Positions 1 to 11,651 of a DNA stretch of 64,000 nucleotides are shown here, piece after piece (position 1 is the first letter of the stretch; each line of letters begins with the position of its first letter). Origin of the DNA: Halopseudomonas sabulinigri. Its GTDB lineage: Bacteria; Pseudomonadota; Gammaproteobacteria; Pseudomonadales; Pseudomonadaceae. The translations under genes were made by a program, and so were the position numbers. Location of the stretch: contig DRHT01000019.1 in assembly GCA_011053055.1 (NCBI GenBank), positions 1 to 64,000 on the forward strand, given 5' to 3'. The notes beneath the pieces were generated by a model. It ran no database searches. It was not told the origin of the DNA and saw only the letters and a list, made by a program, of their open reading frames with translations.

Positions 1-93
1 GGTACAGTGGCCTGGATGGCCGAAAAGGGGCTGCAACGCGCTGAAAACGCGACTGAGGGCGATGAAATCGTTCCTGAAATGTTTTTTTTGTGA
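1..93 (+). CDS. 3' end of an unrecognised gene (partial)
   Basis: An open frame enters from the left edge and stops with TGA at 91-93, giving about 30 C-terminal residues that end in a hydrophobic MFFL. I do not recognise the family. A run of eight T (82-89) lies just before the stop. A -1 slip on it would enter the frame of the AraC-type gene starting at 90, so this could be either a separate upstream gene or the displaced N-terminus of that regulator. Coding status is uncertain because so little is visible. Confidence 0.3.
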   Translation, partial: GTVAWMAEKGLQRAENATEGDEIVPEMFFL

Positions 94-950
94 GCCGAGG
101 TCATAATCGCCGCCCATATGGCCGGTATTTCAGACCTTCCTTAGCAGAAATACAGGGCGAAACAGTCATTGGCCCACTGTGGTTTTTGCTTAGAAATTCA
201 GCCACCATCAAAGAATTCATCGATAATATTCTGATAAACTACCCCGCTCACACTGACGTCTCTTTCTTTTCCACCGAATCAAACCGCGACGGCACGATCT
301 TATCTTATGATATCAACCCGGATATAACGGGAAATCATACTCAAATAATCGATTTAGGCTTGGGTATACTGAGCCTATCTTTCAGACGCTATATTGACGA
401 AAGCTGGAAACCAAAGTCCGTATATCTAAAAGTTTCCGAGCCCTATGAACTGGAACCCTATATCAAAGTATTCGGCAAAAACATCCAGTTTAACCAAGAG
501 ATGAACGGAATACTCATCACCAAGGAAGAGCTGAAATTGCCGCTTCGAACGGCCAGCCGCTTACGACAGACCTTTTTTGAACACGAAAGATTGATACATG
601 ATGACTTCAACCCTCGCTCTACACTTGTACAAGTTGAACACATCATACATTCGAGTTTGACCCGGCATCACTGCAGCCTCGAGTTCACTGCAAAATGTCT
701 TAATATGAAACCCCGCACGCTTCAATATCATTTACGACATCAGAACACGACTTTCATAGCATTGCTCAATAAGGCGAAACTCAATCTAGCATTACGTTAT
801 CTGCAGCATTCTGAAATATCTATTACCGAGATATCACAGCGTTTGCACTTTTCCGACTCGGCTGTATTTACTCGATTTATTACCCGGCATACCGGTAAAT
901 CACCAAAGCGACACAGACCAAAGCGACTACCAGTTATGCAAGACTCTTAA
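90..950 (+). CDS. AraC-family transcriptional regulator, N-terminally short
   Basis: 286-residue DNA-binding regulator. The C-terminal third has the two helix-turn-helix motifs of the AraC/XylS family, including the typical second-helix stretch 'SDSAVFTRFITRHTGKSPK'. The N-terminal part resembles the AraC-type ligand domain of Pseudomonas regulators of about 340 residues, but its first 50-70 residues appear to be missing. The only upstream start in frame is GTG at 90, with no clear ribosome site; the next in-frame ATG lies far inside. The gene is visibly richer in A+T than its neighbours, which suggests transfer or decay. It faces the acyl-CoA dehydrogenase/thiolase/MFS block and could control it, which is inference. 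Confidence 0.8.
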   Translation: MSRGHNRRPYGRYFRPSLAEIQGETVIGPLWFLLRNSATIKEFIDNILINYPAHTDVSFFSTESNRDGTILSYDINPDITGNHTQIIDLGLGILSLSFRRYIDESWKPKSVYLKVSEPYELEPYIKVFGKNIQFNQEMNGILITKEELKLPLRTASRLRQTFFEHERLIHDDFNPRSTLVQVEHIIHSSLTRHHCSLEFTAKCLNMKPRTLQYHLRHQNTTFIALLNKAKLNLALRYLQHSEISITEISQRLHFSDSAVFTRFITRHTGKSPKRHRPKRLPVMQDS

Positions 951-1013
951 ACATCCTGCAAGACCTCATCAGAACGATTGAAAGGCCTTCCCGCTTCATG
1001 CCAAAAAAATGCA

Positions 1014-1042
1014 AAAAAACCGGGCCCAAAGCCCGGTTTTTC
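1014..1042. terminator. bidirectional intrinsic terminator
   Basis: Stem CCGGGC / GCCCGG flanked by A-rich sequence on the left and T-rich on the right. It can therefore end transcription of the AraC-type gene rightward and of the acyl-CoA dehydrogenase leftward. Confidence 0.85.
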
Positions 1043-1057
1043 GTCACACCAACCGAA

Positions 1058-2866
1058 TCAGAAACAATCCAGCGGCATATCCAGCGTGGTGCGGTCTGCG
1101 CTGCGCAGCACCTCTGCCAGAGCCAGCGGCTTGGGCAGTTCGTAGCGTAGGAAGTACTCGCAGGTGTTCAGCTTGCCCTGGTAGAAAGCAGGCTGACTTG
1201 GGCCGCTTTCTTTCAGGCCTTTGAGTGCAGCTTGCGCCTGGCGCAGCCAGAGCCAGCCGACGACGACGTGACCAAAGCACTCCATGTACAGGTAAGCGTT
1301 GGCCAGGGCGCGATCAGGTTCAGTTTTCTTGATGGCGAGCAAGGCGGTGGTGGTTTCTTCCAACGTGGCTACTGCGTTAACCAGCAGCTGCGCGCTGGAC
1401 TTCAACTCTTCGCTGCCCGCCGCGGCCTTGATGGTCGTGCCAATGCGTTGCAGTAGCGCCTGGTAGTGCTGCCCGCCTGCCATGCTGACCTTGCGGCCCA
1501 GCAGGTCCTGGCCCTGAATGCCGTGCGTGCCTTCGTGAATCGGGTTGAGGCGGTTGTCGCGGTAGAACTGCTCGACCGGGTATTCGCGGGTATAGCCATA
1601 GCCGCCGTGTACCTGAATCGCCAGACTGTTGGCTTCAAGACAGAACTGTGAAGGCCAGGATTTGACGATGGGCGTGAGCAGATCGAGCAGGCCAGCAGCG
1701 GCTTCGCGTTCTTCTGCGCTGGGTGCGTGCTTCTTCTCGTCTACCAGAGTGGATGAGAACAGGCACAGCGACAGGCCACCTTCTACAAAGGCTTTCTGCG
1801 CCAGCAGCATGCGGCGTACGTCGGCGTGCTGGATCAGCGGGATCATCGGGGTGGCCGGGTCACGCTCAGTCATTGAGCGACCTTGGGTGCGATCACGGGC
1901 GTAATCCAATGCGTGCAAGTAACCCGTGTAGCCCAGCATGACCGAACCCAGACCAACACCAATGCGCGCCTCGTTCATCATATGGAACATACCAGCCAGG
2001 CCGTTGTGCGGCTCGCCCACCAGATAGCCTACCGCCCCGCCCTTCTCACCAAAGTTGAGCATGGTAGAGGTGGTACCGCGATAGCCCATCTTGTGGATCA
2101 GGCCAGCCAAGATCACATCGTTGCGCTCGCCGAGGCTGCCATCGTCGTTAACCATAAACTTGGGCACGATAAACAATGAGATACCTTTGGCGCCGGGCGG
2201 TGCGTCGGGCAGCTTGGCCAGCACCAAGTGAACGATGTTCTCGCTCAGCTCGTGATCACCGGCAGAGATAAAGATCTTGTTACCGCTGATGCGGTAGCTG
2301 CCGTCATCCTGCGGGATGGCGCGGGACTTGATATCGCCCAAGGATGAGCCAGCATGCGGCTCGGTCAGGCACATGGTGCCGAAGAAGCGGCCGGCCATCA
2401 TCGGCTCGGCAAAGCGCTGTTTCTGCTCGTCGCTGCCATGCGCCATGATCAGGTTGCAGGCGGCGATGGTCAAACCGGCGTAGGCCTGGGTGCTGACGTT
2501 GGCGCCCTTGATCAGGCCGATGCAGGTTTGCGATACCGCAGCAGGCAACTGCATGCCACCCCGCTCGTAATCCTGCGAGGCGGCCATCAGGCCGGTTTCG
2601 CGCAGTACCTTAAGGGCTTCCGCCACTTCCGGGCGAATCACGACCTTACCGTTCTCGAAGCGCGGCTCGTCTTCATCACAGGCGTGGTTGTGCGGGGCAA
2701 AGGTTTCGCTAGCAACTTTCAGGGCCAGTTCGATGGCGGCATCAAAGGTGTCGCGGCTATGGTCTTCATAGCGGGGGAACTGGGTCAGGCGTTCAATATC
2801 CAGCAGCTCATAGAGCAAAAAGGCCAGATCTTCGGTATTGATGATTTTTTGGGACACGTAGAGCAT
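1058..2866 (-). CDS. acyl-CoA dehydrogenase, large form (about 602 aa)
   Basis: FAD-dependent alpha,beta-dehydrogenation of an acyl-CoA, the first step of a beta-oxidation-type pathway. The FAD/substrate stretch 'MCLTEPHAGSSLGD' is near residue 165. The catalytic Glu lies in 'NPIHEGTHGIQ' near residue 445, and the C-terminal extension is that of the 600-residue acyl-CoA dehydrogenases (phenylacyl/medium-chain-like). The frame opens at 2887, but the Met at 2866 (MLYVSQ) fits the family better. The next gene upstream is a thiolase in the same direction behind a terminator, so it may have its own promoter. The chain-length or aromatic specificity cannot be read. Confidence 0.92.
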   Translation of the reverse strand: MLYVSQKIINTEDLAFLLYELLDIERLTQFPRYEDHSRDTFDAAIELALKVASETFAPHNHACDEDEPRFENGKVVIRPEVAEALKVLRETGLMAASQDYERGGMQLPAAVSQTCIGLIKGANVSTQAYAGLTIAACNLIMAHGSDEQKQRFAEPMMAGRFFGTMCLTEPHAGSSLGDIKSRAIPQDDGSYRISGNKIFISAGDHELSENIVHLVLAKLPDAPPGAKGISLFIVPKFMVNDDGSLGERNDVILAGLIHKMGYRGTTSTMLNFGEKGGAVGYLVGEPHNGLAGMFHMMNEARIGVGLGSVMLGYTGYLHALDYARDRTQGRSMTERDPATPMIPLIQHADVRRMLLAQKAFVEGGLSLCLFSSTLVDEKKHAPSAEEREAAAGLLDLLTPIVKSWPSQFCLEANSLAIQVHGGYGYTREYPVEQFYRDNRLNPIHEGTHGIQGQDLLGRKVSMAGGQHYQALLQRIGTTIKAAAGSEELKSSAQLLVNAVATLEETTTALLAIKKTEPDRALANAYLYMECFGHVVVGWLWLRQAQAALKGLKESGPSQPAFYQGKLNTCEYFLRYELPKPLALAEVLRSADRTTLDMPLDCF

Positions 2867-2913
2867 TCTCCGGAATGTCGGCGCCAAGCTTCAAGCGATA
2901 CGCAAACCGCAAA

Positions 2914-2944
2914 AGCAAAACCCGAGACGGACTCGGGTTTTGCT
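2914..2944. terminator. bidirectional intrinsic terminator
   Basis: Near-perfect inverted repeat AGCAAAACCCGAG / CTCGGGTTTTGCT with a short loop and T/A runs on both sides. It lies between the thiolase and the acyl-CoA dehydrogenase and probably ends the thiolase transcript. Confidence 0.85.
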
Positions 2945-2976
2945 TGCAGCTAACCGCTTATGGCTTGCAGCTGAAT

Positions 2977-4161
2977 TTAAACGATTTCAAACAGGCCAGC
3001 AGCACCTTGGCCACCGCCAATGCACATGGTCACAACCACGTACTTGACGCCACGACGCTTGCCTTCGATCAGCGCATGGCCAACCAGACGTGAACCGGTT
3101 ACGCCATAAGGGTGGCCGATAGAGATAGAACCACCGTTAACGTTCAAGTTTTCCATCGGAATGCCCAGACGCTCGGCGCAGTAAACAACCTGTGAAGCGA
3201 AAGCTTCGTTCAGTTCCCACAGGCCGATGTCGTCCATTTTCAGACCGTTACGCTCCAACAAACGGGGGATCGCAAAGACTGGGCCAATGCCCATTTCGTC
3301 TGGCTCGCAACCGGCAACCGCAAAGCCACGGAAGATACCCATGGGCTTGATGTTCAGTTGCTCGGCAACCTTGCTATTCATTACGGTGCAGACAGAAGCG
3401 CCATCAGACAGCTGGCTGGCGTTACCCGCAGTCACGAAGTTGCCGGGGCCACGTACTGGCTGCAGGCCAGATAGGGCTTCCAGCGTGGTGCTTGGACGGT
3501 TGCACTCGTCCTTGACCAGCTTGACTTCCTTATCGGTAATCTCGCCGGTCTCTTTGTTCTGCACCTTCATGATGGTGTTATAGGCGACGATTTCGTCGTC
3601 AAACTTGCCGGCTTCCTGGGCTGCTGCGGTACGCTGCTGGCTCAGTAATGCGTACTCATCCTGCGAGGCACGGCTGACGTTATAACGCTGGCCCACGATG
3701 TCGGCGGTCTCGATCATCGACATGTACAGCTCAGGCTTGTTCTTCATGATCCATTCATTGGTGCCATGGAACATGTTCAGCTTGTCGTTCTGGCACAGGC
3801 TGATGGACTCAACGCCGCCGGCCACAATCGCGGGGATCTTTTCGCTGATAACACGCTGCGAAGCGATGGCGATGGACTGCAGACCGGAGCTGCAGAAACG
3901 GTTGATCGACATACCAGCGGTTGTGACCGGCAGGCCGCCACGGATTGCCGCCAGGCGAGCCATGTTCTTGCCCTGCGCACCCTCATGGAAGGTAGCGCCC
4001 AGGATGACGTCTTCAACCAGTGAAGGATCGATACCGGCGCGCTTGACCGCGTGCTCGATAACGTAACCAGCCATGTCGACACTGTGCGTGTTGTTCAGCG
4101 CACCGCGATAGGATTTGCCCAAAGCCGTACGGGCCGTGGATACGATAACTGCGTCAGTCAT
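2977..4161 (-). CDS. thiolase (acetyl-CoA C-acyltransferase)
   Basis: 394 residues, the usual thiolase length. It catalyses thiolytic cleavage or condensation of acyl-CoA. The acyl-enzyme Cys90 lies in 'NRFCSSGLQ', His350 in '[12 protein letters not shown]' and the second Cys380 in 'TMCIGGGQG', so all catalytic residues are intact. A good AGGAG site precedes ATG 4161. Its neighbours, an acyl-CoA dehydrogenase and an MFS transporter in the same direction, suggest a small degradation module for an imported acid or lipid. The direction (degradative or biosynthetic) and chain length are not determined by the sequence. Confidence 0.93.
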   Translation of the reverse strand: MTDAVIVSTARTALGKSYRGALNNTHSVDMAGYVIEHAVKRAGIDPSLVEDVILGATFHEGAQGKNMARLAAIRGGLPVTTAGMSINRFCSSGLQSIAIASQRVISEKIPAIVAGGVESISLCQNDKLNMFHGTNEWIMKNKPELYMSMIETADIVGQRYNVSRASQDEYALLSQQRTAAAQEAGKFDDEIVAYNTIMKVQNKETGEITDKEVKLVKDECNRPSTTLEALSGLQPVRGPGNFVTAGNASQLSDGASVCTVMNSKVAEQLNIKPMGIFRGFAVAGCEPDEMGIGPVFAIPRLLERNGLKMDDIGLWELNEAFASQVVYCAERLGIPMENLNVNGGSISIGHPYGVTGSRLVGHALIEGKRRGVKYVVVTMCIGGGQGAAGLFEIV

Positions 4162-4215
4162 GTTGATTGCTCCTGTTGAAATAAATAAATCCGCTGGCTA
4201 CTCCGAGTCAGATAC

Positions 4216-5550
4216 TCAACCAGGCTGGCCTTGCTTTGTACTCCAGTTTTCCAGCGTATCGCGGGCGTCTCGATAGGGCTTGAGCCCCATCCAGAGCAGC
4301 ACGATAGAACCTAAGGTAATTACGCTGGCCACAATGAAGATGGAATAACGAATTGCCATGTCGTCCATAAAGACATAATCGGTCACCACCGCTACGGCAG
4401 TTGGCCCGATACCCAAGCCAATCAGCGTAATGGTAAACAGGTAAATAGCCGAAGCCTGCCCGCGCATGGAGTTGGGCATGATTTCCTGAATAGCGGCCGG
4501 CGCTACGCCAAACGGCATTGCAACAGTAAACACGTTGAAGAACATGATAGCCCACAGCAACGGCATATTATCGACAAGGTAGACCACGTTACACGCCAGC
4601 GTCAGCACTGCAGCCAACAGCCCTACCCGCATGTTCGAATCGCGATAACCACGACGAGCCAAATAATCCGCCAAGCGGCCACCAAAGACAATACCCGTGG
4701 AGCCGGCGACCATCACCAGACTGCCATAGTAAATACCCACCTCACCAGGCGTGAGACCGTGGGTCCGGATGAAGAAGGTCGGAATCCAGGCAGAAGCACC
4801 ATAAGAGGCAAACGACAGACAGGCAAAACCGAGGTTGTGGCACATCACTGCTTTGCGAATGGTCAAAAGGTAGGCACCTACCTGCTTCAGCGGCACGGCC
4901 ACACCAGCGCCTATACCCTTACGCGTTGGCTCCTTGATGGCCAGCAGCACCAAACAGAACATCAAGCCCACTGCGCCGAGCACCAGGAAGATCAGCTGCC
5001 AAGGGCGTACCGCACCCACAATTGGCAGTGTCATCGGGCCTTGCGCGTTAGCCCAGGTAACCACGATACCCCCTAGCAGGAAGGCCATACCGGCGCCCAG
5101 GTAGATACCCATGGCGTAGACGCTGATGGCAGTCGCCCGGCGATCAGCAGGAAAGCTGTCGGCAATCAAGGAGTAAGCCGCAGGCGACAATGCCGCCTCA
5201 CCTGCACCCACACCAATGCGGCAAAGAATAAACTGCCAATACTGCTGCGCTAAGCCACAGGCGGCGGTCATCAGACTCCAAAACGCGACACCCCAGGCGA
5301 TCAGCCCGCGACGGCTTTTGCTGTCCGCAATCCGCCCAAGAGGGATACCCGCGATTGTGTAGAAAATGGCGAAGGACAGCCCCATCAGCAAGCTCATTTG
5401 GGTATCGTTGATACCCAGATCAGCGCGTATCGGGCCAACCAGCAGATTGAGAATCTGCCGATCAATAAACGAGAGAACATAGGCCACCAGCAAGATACTA
5501 ACGGTACACCAAGCTCGAGCGGATGTTGGATAACGAATCTGGTCGTTCAC
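4216..5550 (-). CDS. MFS transporter, spinster-like
   Basis: 444-residue inner-membrane secondary transporter with about 12 hydrophobic segments. The early motif 'DRQILNLLVGPIRADLG' and the loop motif 'GRIADSKSRR' are characteristic of the spinster/organic-anion branch of the major facilitator superfamily. The start is GTG at 5550, preceded by GGGAG at good spacing. It is probably the first gene of a leftward set with the thiolase, 54 bases away. It may import the substrate oxidised by the two downstream enzymes, but the substrate is unknown. Confidence 0.88.
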   Translation of the reverse strand: MNDQIRYPTSARAWCTVSILLVAYVLSFIDRQILNLLVGPIRADLGINDTQMSLLMGLSFAIFYTIAGIPLGRIADSKSRRGLIAWGVAFWSLMTAACGLAQQYWQFILCRIGVGAGEAALSPAAYSLIADSFPADRRATAISVYAMGIYLGAGMAFLLGGIVVTWANAQGPMTLPIVGAVRPWQLIFLVLGAVGLMFCLVLLAIKEPTRKGIGAGVAVPLKQVGAYLLTIRKAVMCHNLGFACLSFASYGASAWIPTFFIRTHGLTPGEVGIYYGSLVMVAGSTGIVFGGRLADYLARRGYRDSNMRVGLLAAVLTLACNVVYLVDNMPLLWAIMFFNVFTVAMPFGVAPAAIQEIMPNSMRGQASAIYLFTITLIGLGIGPTAVAVVTDYVFMDDMAIRYSIFIVASVITLGSIVLLWMGLKPYRDARDTLENWSTKQGQPG

Positions 5551-5786
5551 ACTATGCTCCCTTCTAGATTTAGTACTTAGAATTATCAGCCTTGGAGACT
5601 AGCAGGTTCGCACAGCGAAAGTCGATTTCGAAATACGCGCATCAGCTAGCACAATGCGCGCTTATCAGTGGGGGCTATGTGTGTATCCAATTGCTATCGG
5701 ATTAACTGCTGAAATGTGCAGCGCAGACGCGATCTGACCCGTTGTTCAGGCTTCCCCAAATGCGTCTTAACCGCTAGTCTGCGGCC

Positions 5787-6878
5787 ATGCAAACAAACAT
5801 TCGGAACGCACCTCTAGTATTAGTCGGTGCCGGACACGCTCACTTGGTTAGCCTGCGGCATTGGGTTACCCAGGGCTATCGCGCGCCCGCCGGCAGCCTG
5901 ATGATCAATCCTGAACCACAGGCGTGGTATTCCGGCATGATGCCTGGCCTTATTGCTGGGCGCTTTCAATCCGAGCAATGCCAAGTGCCGCTAGCGGGGC
6001 TCTGCGCGGCCGTCGGCCTTGAACTGGTCTGCAGCAAACTCAGCGAACTCAACGCCGATACCGGTTTGCTTGAGCTGGCCGACGGTCAGACCATCGAATT
6101 CGAGACACTATCGCTGAACAGCGGCGCTGCCGCTCCAACGCCTTTTGAACACGACCAAAGCTTGCAATTGCTTGGCGCTAAACCCTTTCCAGGCTTTATC
6201 CACCAGTGGCAAAGCTGGCTATCTAGCCCACCCAGGCAATTAGCCATATTAGGCGGCGGCGCAGCGGGTTTTGAACTGGCGGTGGCGCTGCGTATCAGTT
6301 TTCCGGACACGCTGCTCGATTTGTTCAGTAGTCGTACGTTACTTAGCGGGCACCCGCCGAGGCTGGCACGCTTGGCTAGAGCCAGACTAAAACACGCGCA
6401 GGTGACGCTGCACGAAAATCAGCCTATTGACAGCATAACCGACGGTCAGCTTTATGTGCAGAGCAGCGCAGTGTTGCAACCACAGGCCGTGATACTGGCG
6501 ACGGGGACAGCCGCGCCAGCGTGGCAACGGCGCTGTGGTCTAGATTGCGACGCTGATGGCTTCATTCGCATCAACCCGCAGCTGCAGAGTCTTAGCCATC
6601 CCAGTATCTTCGCCAGTGGCGACTGTGCCAGCCTTCCCGACACACCTCATTCTGGTGTGTATGCCGTGCGTCAAGGCGGCGTGCTCGGAGACAATTTGAT
6701 GGCGCAAATAAAAGGCACAGCGTTAAAGACTTACCAGCCGCAACCTTCCGCTCTGGCGCTACTAGCCTGCGCGGACGGCAGCGCCCTGCTGAGTTATGGC
6801 TCACTCGCCACTGAAGGCCGGCTAGCCGGAAAGTTGAAGGACTGGCTTGATCTGCGTTTTATGCGACAAATGACATAG
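5787..6878 (+). CDS. FAD/NAD(P)-binding oxidoreductase, SelD-N-terminal-partner type
   Basis: 363-residue pyridine nucleotide-disulfide oxidoreductase-like flavoprotein. The first FAD dinucleotide-binding motif is 'LVLVGAGHAHLVSL' near residue 10, the second glycine motif 'LAILGGGAAGFELA' lies near residue 150, and the terminal 'IFASGDCA' FAD motif near residue 273. The family resembles type II NADH dehydrogenase and is often fused to selenide water dikinase (SelD). Here it stands alone with no selenium gene nearby, so the electron acceptor is unknown. No redox CxxC pair is evident. It is divergent from the MFS transporter; no strong ribosome site was found. Confidence 0.8.
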   Translation: MQTNIRNAPLVLVGAGHAHLVSLRHWVTQGYRAPAGSLMINPEPQAWYSGMMPGLIAGRFQSEQCQVPLAGLCAAVGLELVCSKLSELNADTGLLELADGQTIEFETLSLNSGAAAPTPFEHDQSLQLLGAKPFPGFIHQWQSWLSSPPRQLAILGGGAAGFELAVALRISFPDTLLDLFSSRTLLSGHPPRLARLARARLKHAQVTLHENQPIDSITDGQLYVQSSAVLQPQAVILATGTAAPAWQRRCGLDCDADGFIRINPQLQSLSHPSIFASGDCASLPDTPHSGVYAVRQGGVLGDNLMAQIKGTALKTYQPQPSALALLACADGSALLSYGSLATEGRLAGKLKDWLDLRFMRQMT

Positions 6879-6985
6879 CTCCGCCACTATGTTTACCCGG
6901 TGGAACCACGCGCATTTCAGCCGTCAGACCAAACAAATCGGCTCTGTCTTAGGCCGTATTTGTTTTGTTCAGCACCCGCAGAAAA

Positions 6986-7013
6986 TGAACTGCCAACGCT
7001 ATTTGGCCTCAAA
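6986..7013 (+). promoter_or_regulatory. candidate AlgU (sigma-E-type) promoter
   Basis: TGAACTG at 6986-6992, then 16 bases, then TCAAA at 7009-7013. The known Pseudomonas AlgU pattern is GAACTT-N16/17-TCtgA, so the -35 is close and the -10 partial. It would start transcription near 7020, just before a good ribosome site for the small membrane protein. Confidence 0.4.
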
Positions 7014-7045
7014 CAGTGCAACCTAGAAAAAAGACGAGGTATGCC

Positions 7046-7132
7046 ATGTTGAAATTTCTTGCGAGTACTGCCGGTATCATTTTCCTGATTGGCCTGCTTG
7101 TGGTTATCGGCTTTTTTATGCTGATTTTCTGA
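7046..7132 (+). CDS. 28-residue membrane microprotein
   Basis: ATG at 7046 is preceded by GAGG (7036-7039) with 6-base spacing, an excellent ribosome site. The 28-residue product starts MLKFLAST and is almost entirely hydrophobic (one transmembrane helix), ending in LIF. The strong ribosome site, dense hydrophobic codons and upstream promoter-like element support a real gene. A role in envelope stress is only suggested by the possible sigma-E-type promoter. Its function is unknown. Confidence 0.65.
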   Translation: MLKFLASTAGIIFLIGLLVVIGFFMLIF

Positions 7133-7200
7133 TCCTGGTTGCCTGAAAGCAGGACCGCCATGTTGCTTCTGGGCATGGTCCTGCTGGGCGCCGTACAGAC

Positions 7201-10646
<3,446 letters not shown>

Positions 10647-10692
10647 TCAGGCGACAAATACGCGGAGAAAGTGAATGCAGGGAGTCAAAACA

Positions 10693-10719
10693 ACAAAGCC
10701 CGGCATAACCGGGCTTTGT
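10693..10719. terminator. intrinsic terminator between zipA and ligA
   Basis: Ten-base stem CAAAGCCCGG (10694-10703) / CCGGGCTTTG (10709-10718) with loop CATAA. It probably ends zipA transcription leftward, with leakage or a separate promoter feeding ligA. Confidence 0.8.
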
Positions 10720-10728
10720 GGATGCGCT

Positions 10729-11565
10729 TCAGCGGCGCTGGCTGTAATGCCGCCGTTCAAACTCGGCAATACGCTGGCGGTAGTGCTCGATGGTTTGCGC
10801 CGTTAGCACACTCCGCTGATCGTCTTTCAAGTCGCCACCCAATTCGTGGGATAGCTTACGTGCAGCGGCAATCATCAGATCCAACGCTTGCTTAGGGTGC
10901 CGCGGGCCGGGCAGCCCCATGAAAAAACTGACCGCACGCACGTTGCCTTGATCCATTTCTGCCAGATCAAATACGCCGGGCTTGAGCGCGTTAGCCATGG
11001 AGAACAAAACGTCTCCGTTGCCGCTCATGCTTTCGTGGCGATGAAAGATATTCATATCGCCGAAGCGCAATCCGCTTTCGAGAATGCTCTGATGCAGCGC
11101 CGAACCAACAAAGCCCAGCTCATCCCGGGCGACGACGTTGATCACCAACACCTCTTCCACGGGCAACGATTCCTGCTCTGGCTTTGGCGCGGTATCAGGC
11201 TTGCGCTGCTTGGCGGGTTTACTGGTTACAGGCTCTTTACGTGCGACTGGATCAACCAGTACCGGTGGCTCTTCGAGGTCCAAACCTGCTTGCTGCGGCT
11301 CATGCCAGTCAGCAGCCGACTGCGCATCAGCCACATCATCCAGCGCGGAGCCGAACGAAGGTTCTTCGCGCTCGTGCTTGCCGATGATCCGTGGCGGACC
11401 AAGCAAATCGTCCTTGTCTGCCTCTTCTGGCAAATCGCTGAGGTTGCGCTCTAACTTAAAGCGGATGCGCGAACGCCCGCCCATACGGCGCCAACCATCA
11501 AACAGAATGCCTGCGATGACAAGAAGCCCAAAAATGAAAAGCCACTCACGCAAACCGAAATCCAT
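10729..11565 (-). CDS. zipA: cell division protein ZipA
   Basis: 278-residue inner-membrane anchor of FtsZ. It has an N-terminal transmembrane helix ('WLFIFGLLVIAGILF'), a charged and proline-rich linker (roughly 30-140), and a C-terminal FtsZ-binding domain with 'NVVARDELGFVGSALHQSILE' and 'FFMGLPGPRHPKQALDLM'. An AGGAACAGG stretch precedes ATG 11565. It lies immediately downstream of smc, the standard pseudomonad order. Confidence 0.95.
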   Translation of the reverse strand: MDFGLREWLFIFGLLVIAGILFDGWRRMGGRSRIRFKLERNLSDLPEEADKDDLLGPPRIIGKHEREEPSFGSALDDVADAQSAADWHEPQQAGLDLEEPPVLVDPVARKEPVTSKPAKQRKPDTAPKPEQESLPVEEVLVINVVARDELGFVGSALHQSILESGLRFGDMNIFHRHESMSGNGDVLFSMANALKPGVFDLAEMDQGNVRAVSFFMGLPGPRHPKQALDLMIAAARKLSHELGGDLKDDQRSVLTAQTIEHYRQRIAEFERRHYSQRR

Positions 11566-11651
11566 GAATACCTGTTCCTGTTCTTACAATTCTGTTTGAG
11601 GCCAAGGCCCCGCTGTTATCTGGCCGGATGCTAGCACGCCCGTCGGAAACT

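Larger units (their letters stand above)
6879..7200. other. intergenic region carrying a small ORF and a candidate ECF promoter
   Basis: This 322-base gap between the flavoprotein and dusC holds the 28-codon ORF at 7046-7132 and a candidate AlgU/RpoE-type promoter at 6986-7013. A hairpin at 7149-7184 (arms GCAGGAC / GTCCTGC) lacks a T-run, so it is not called a terminator. Confidence 0.6.
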
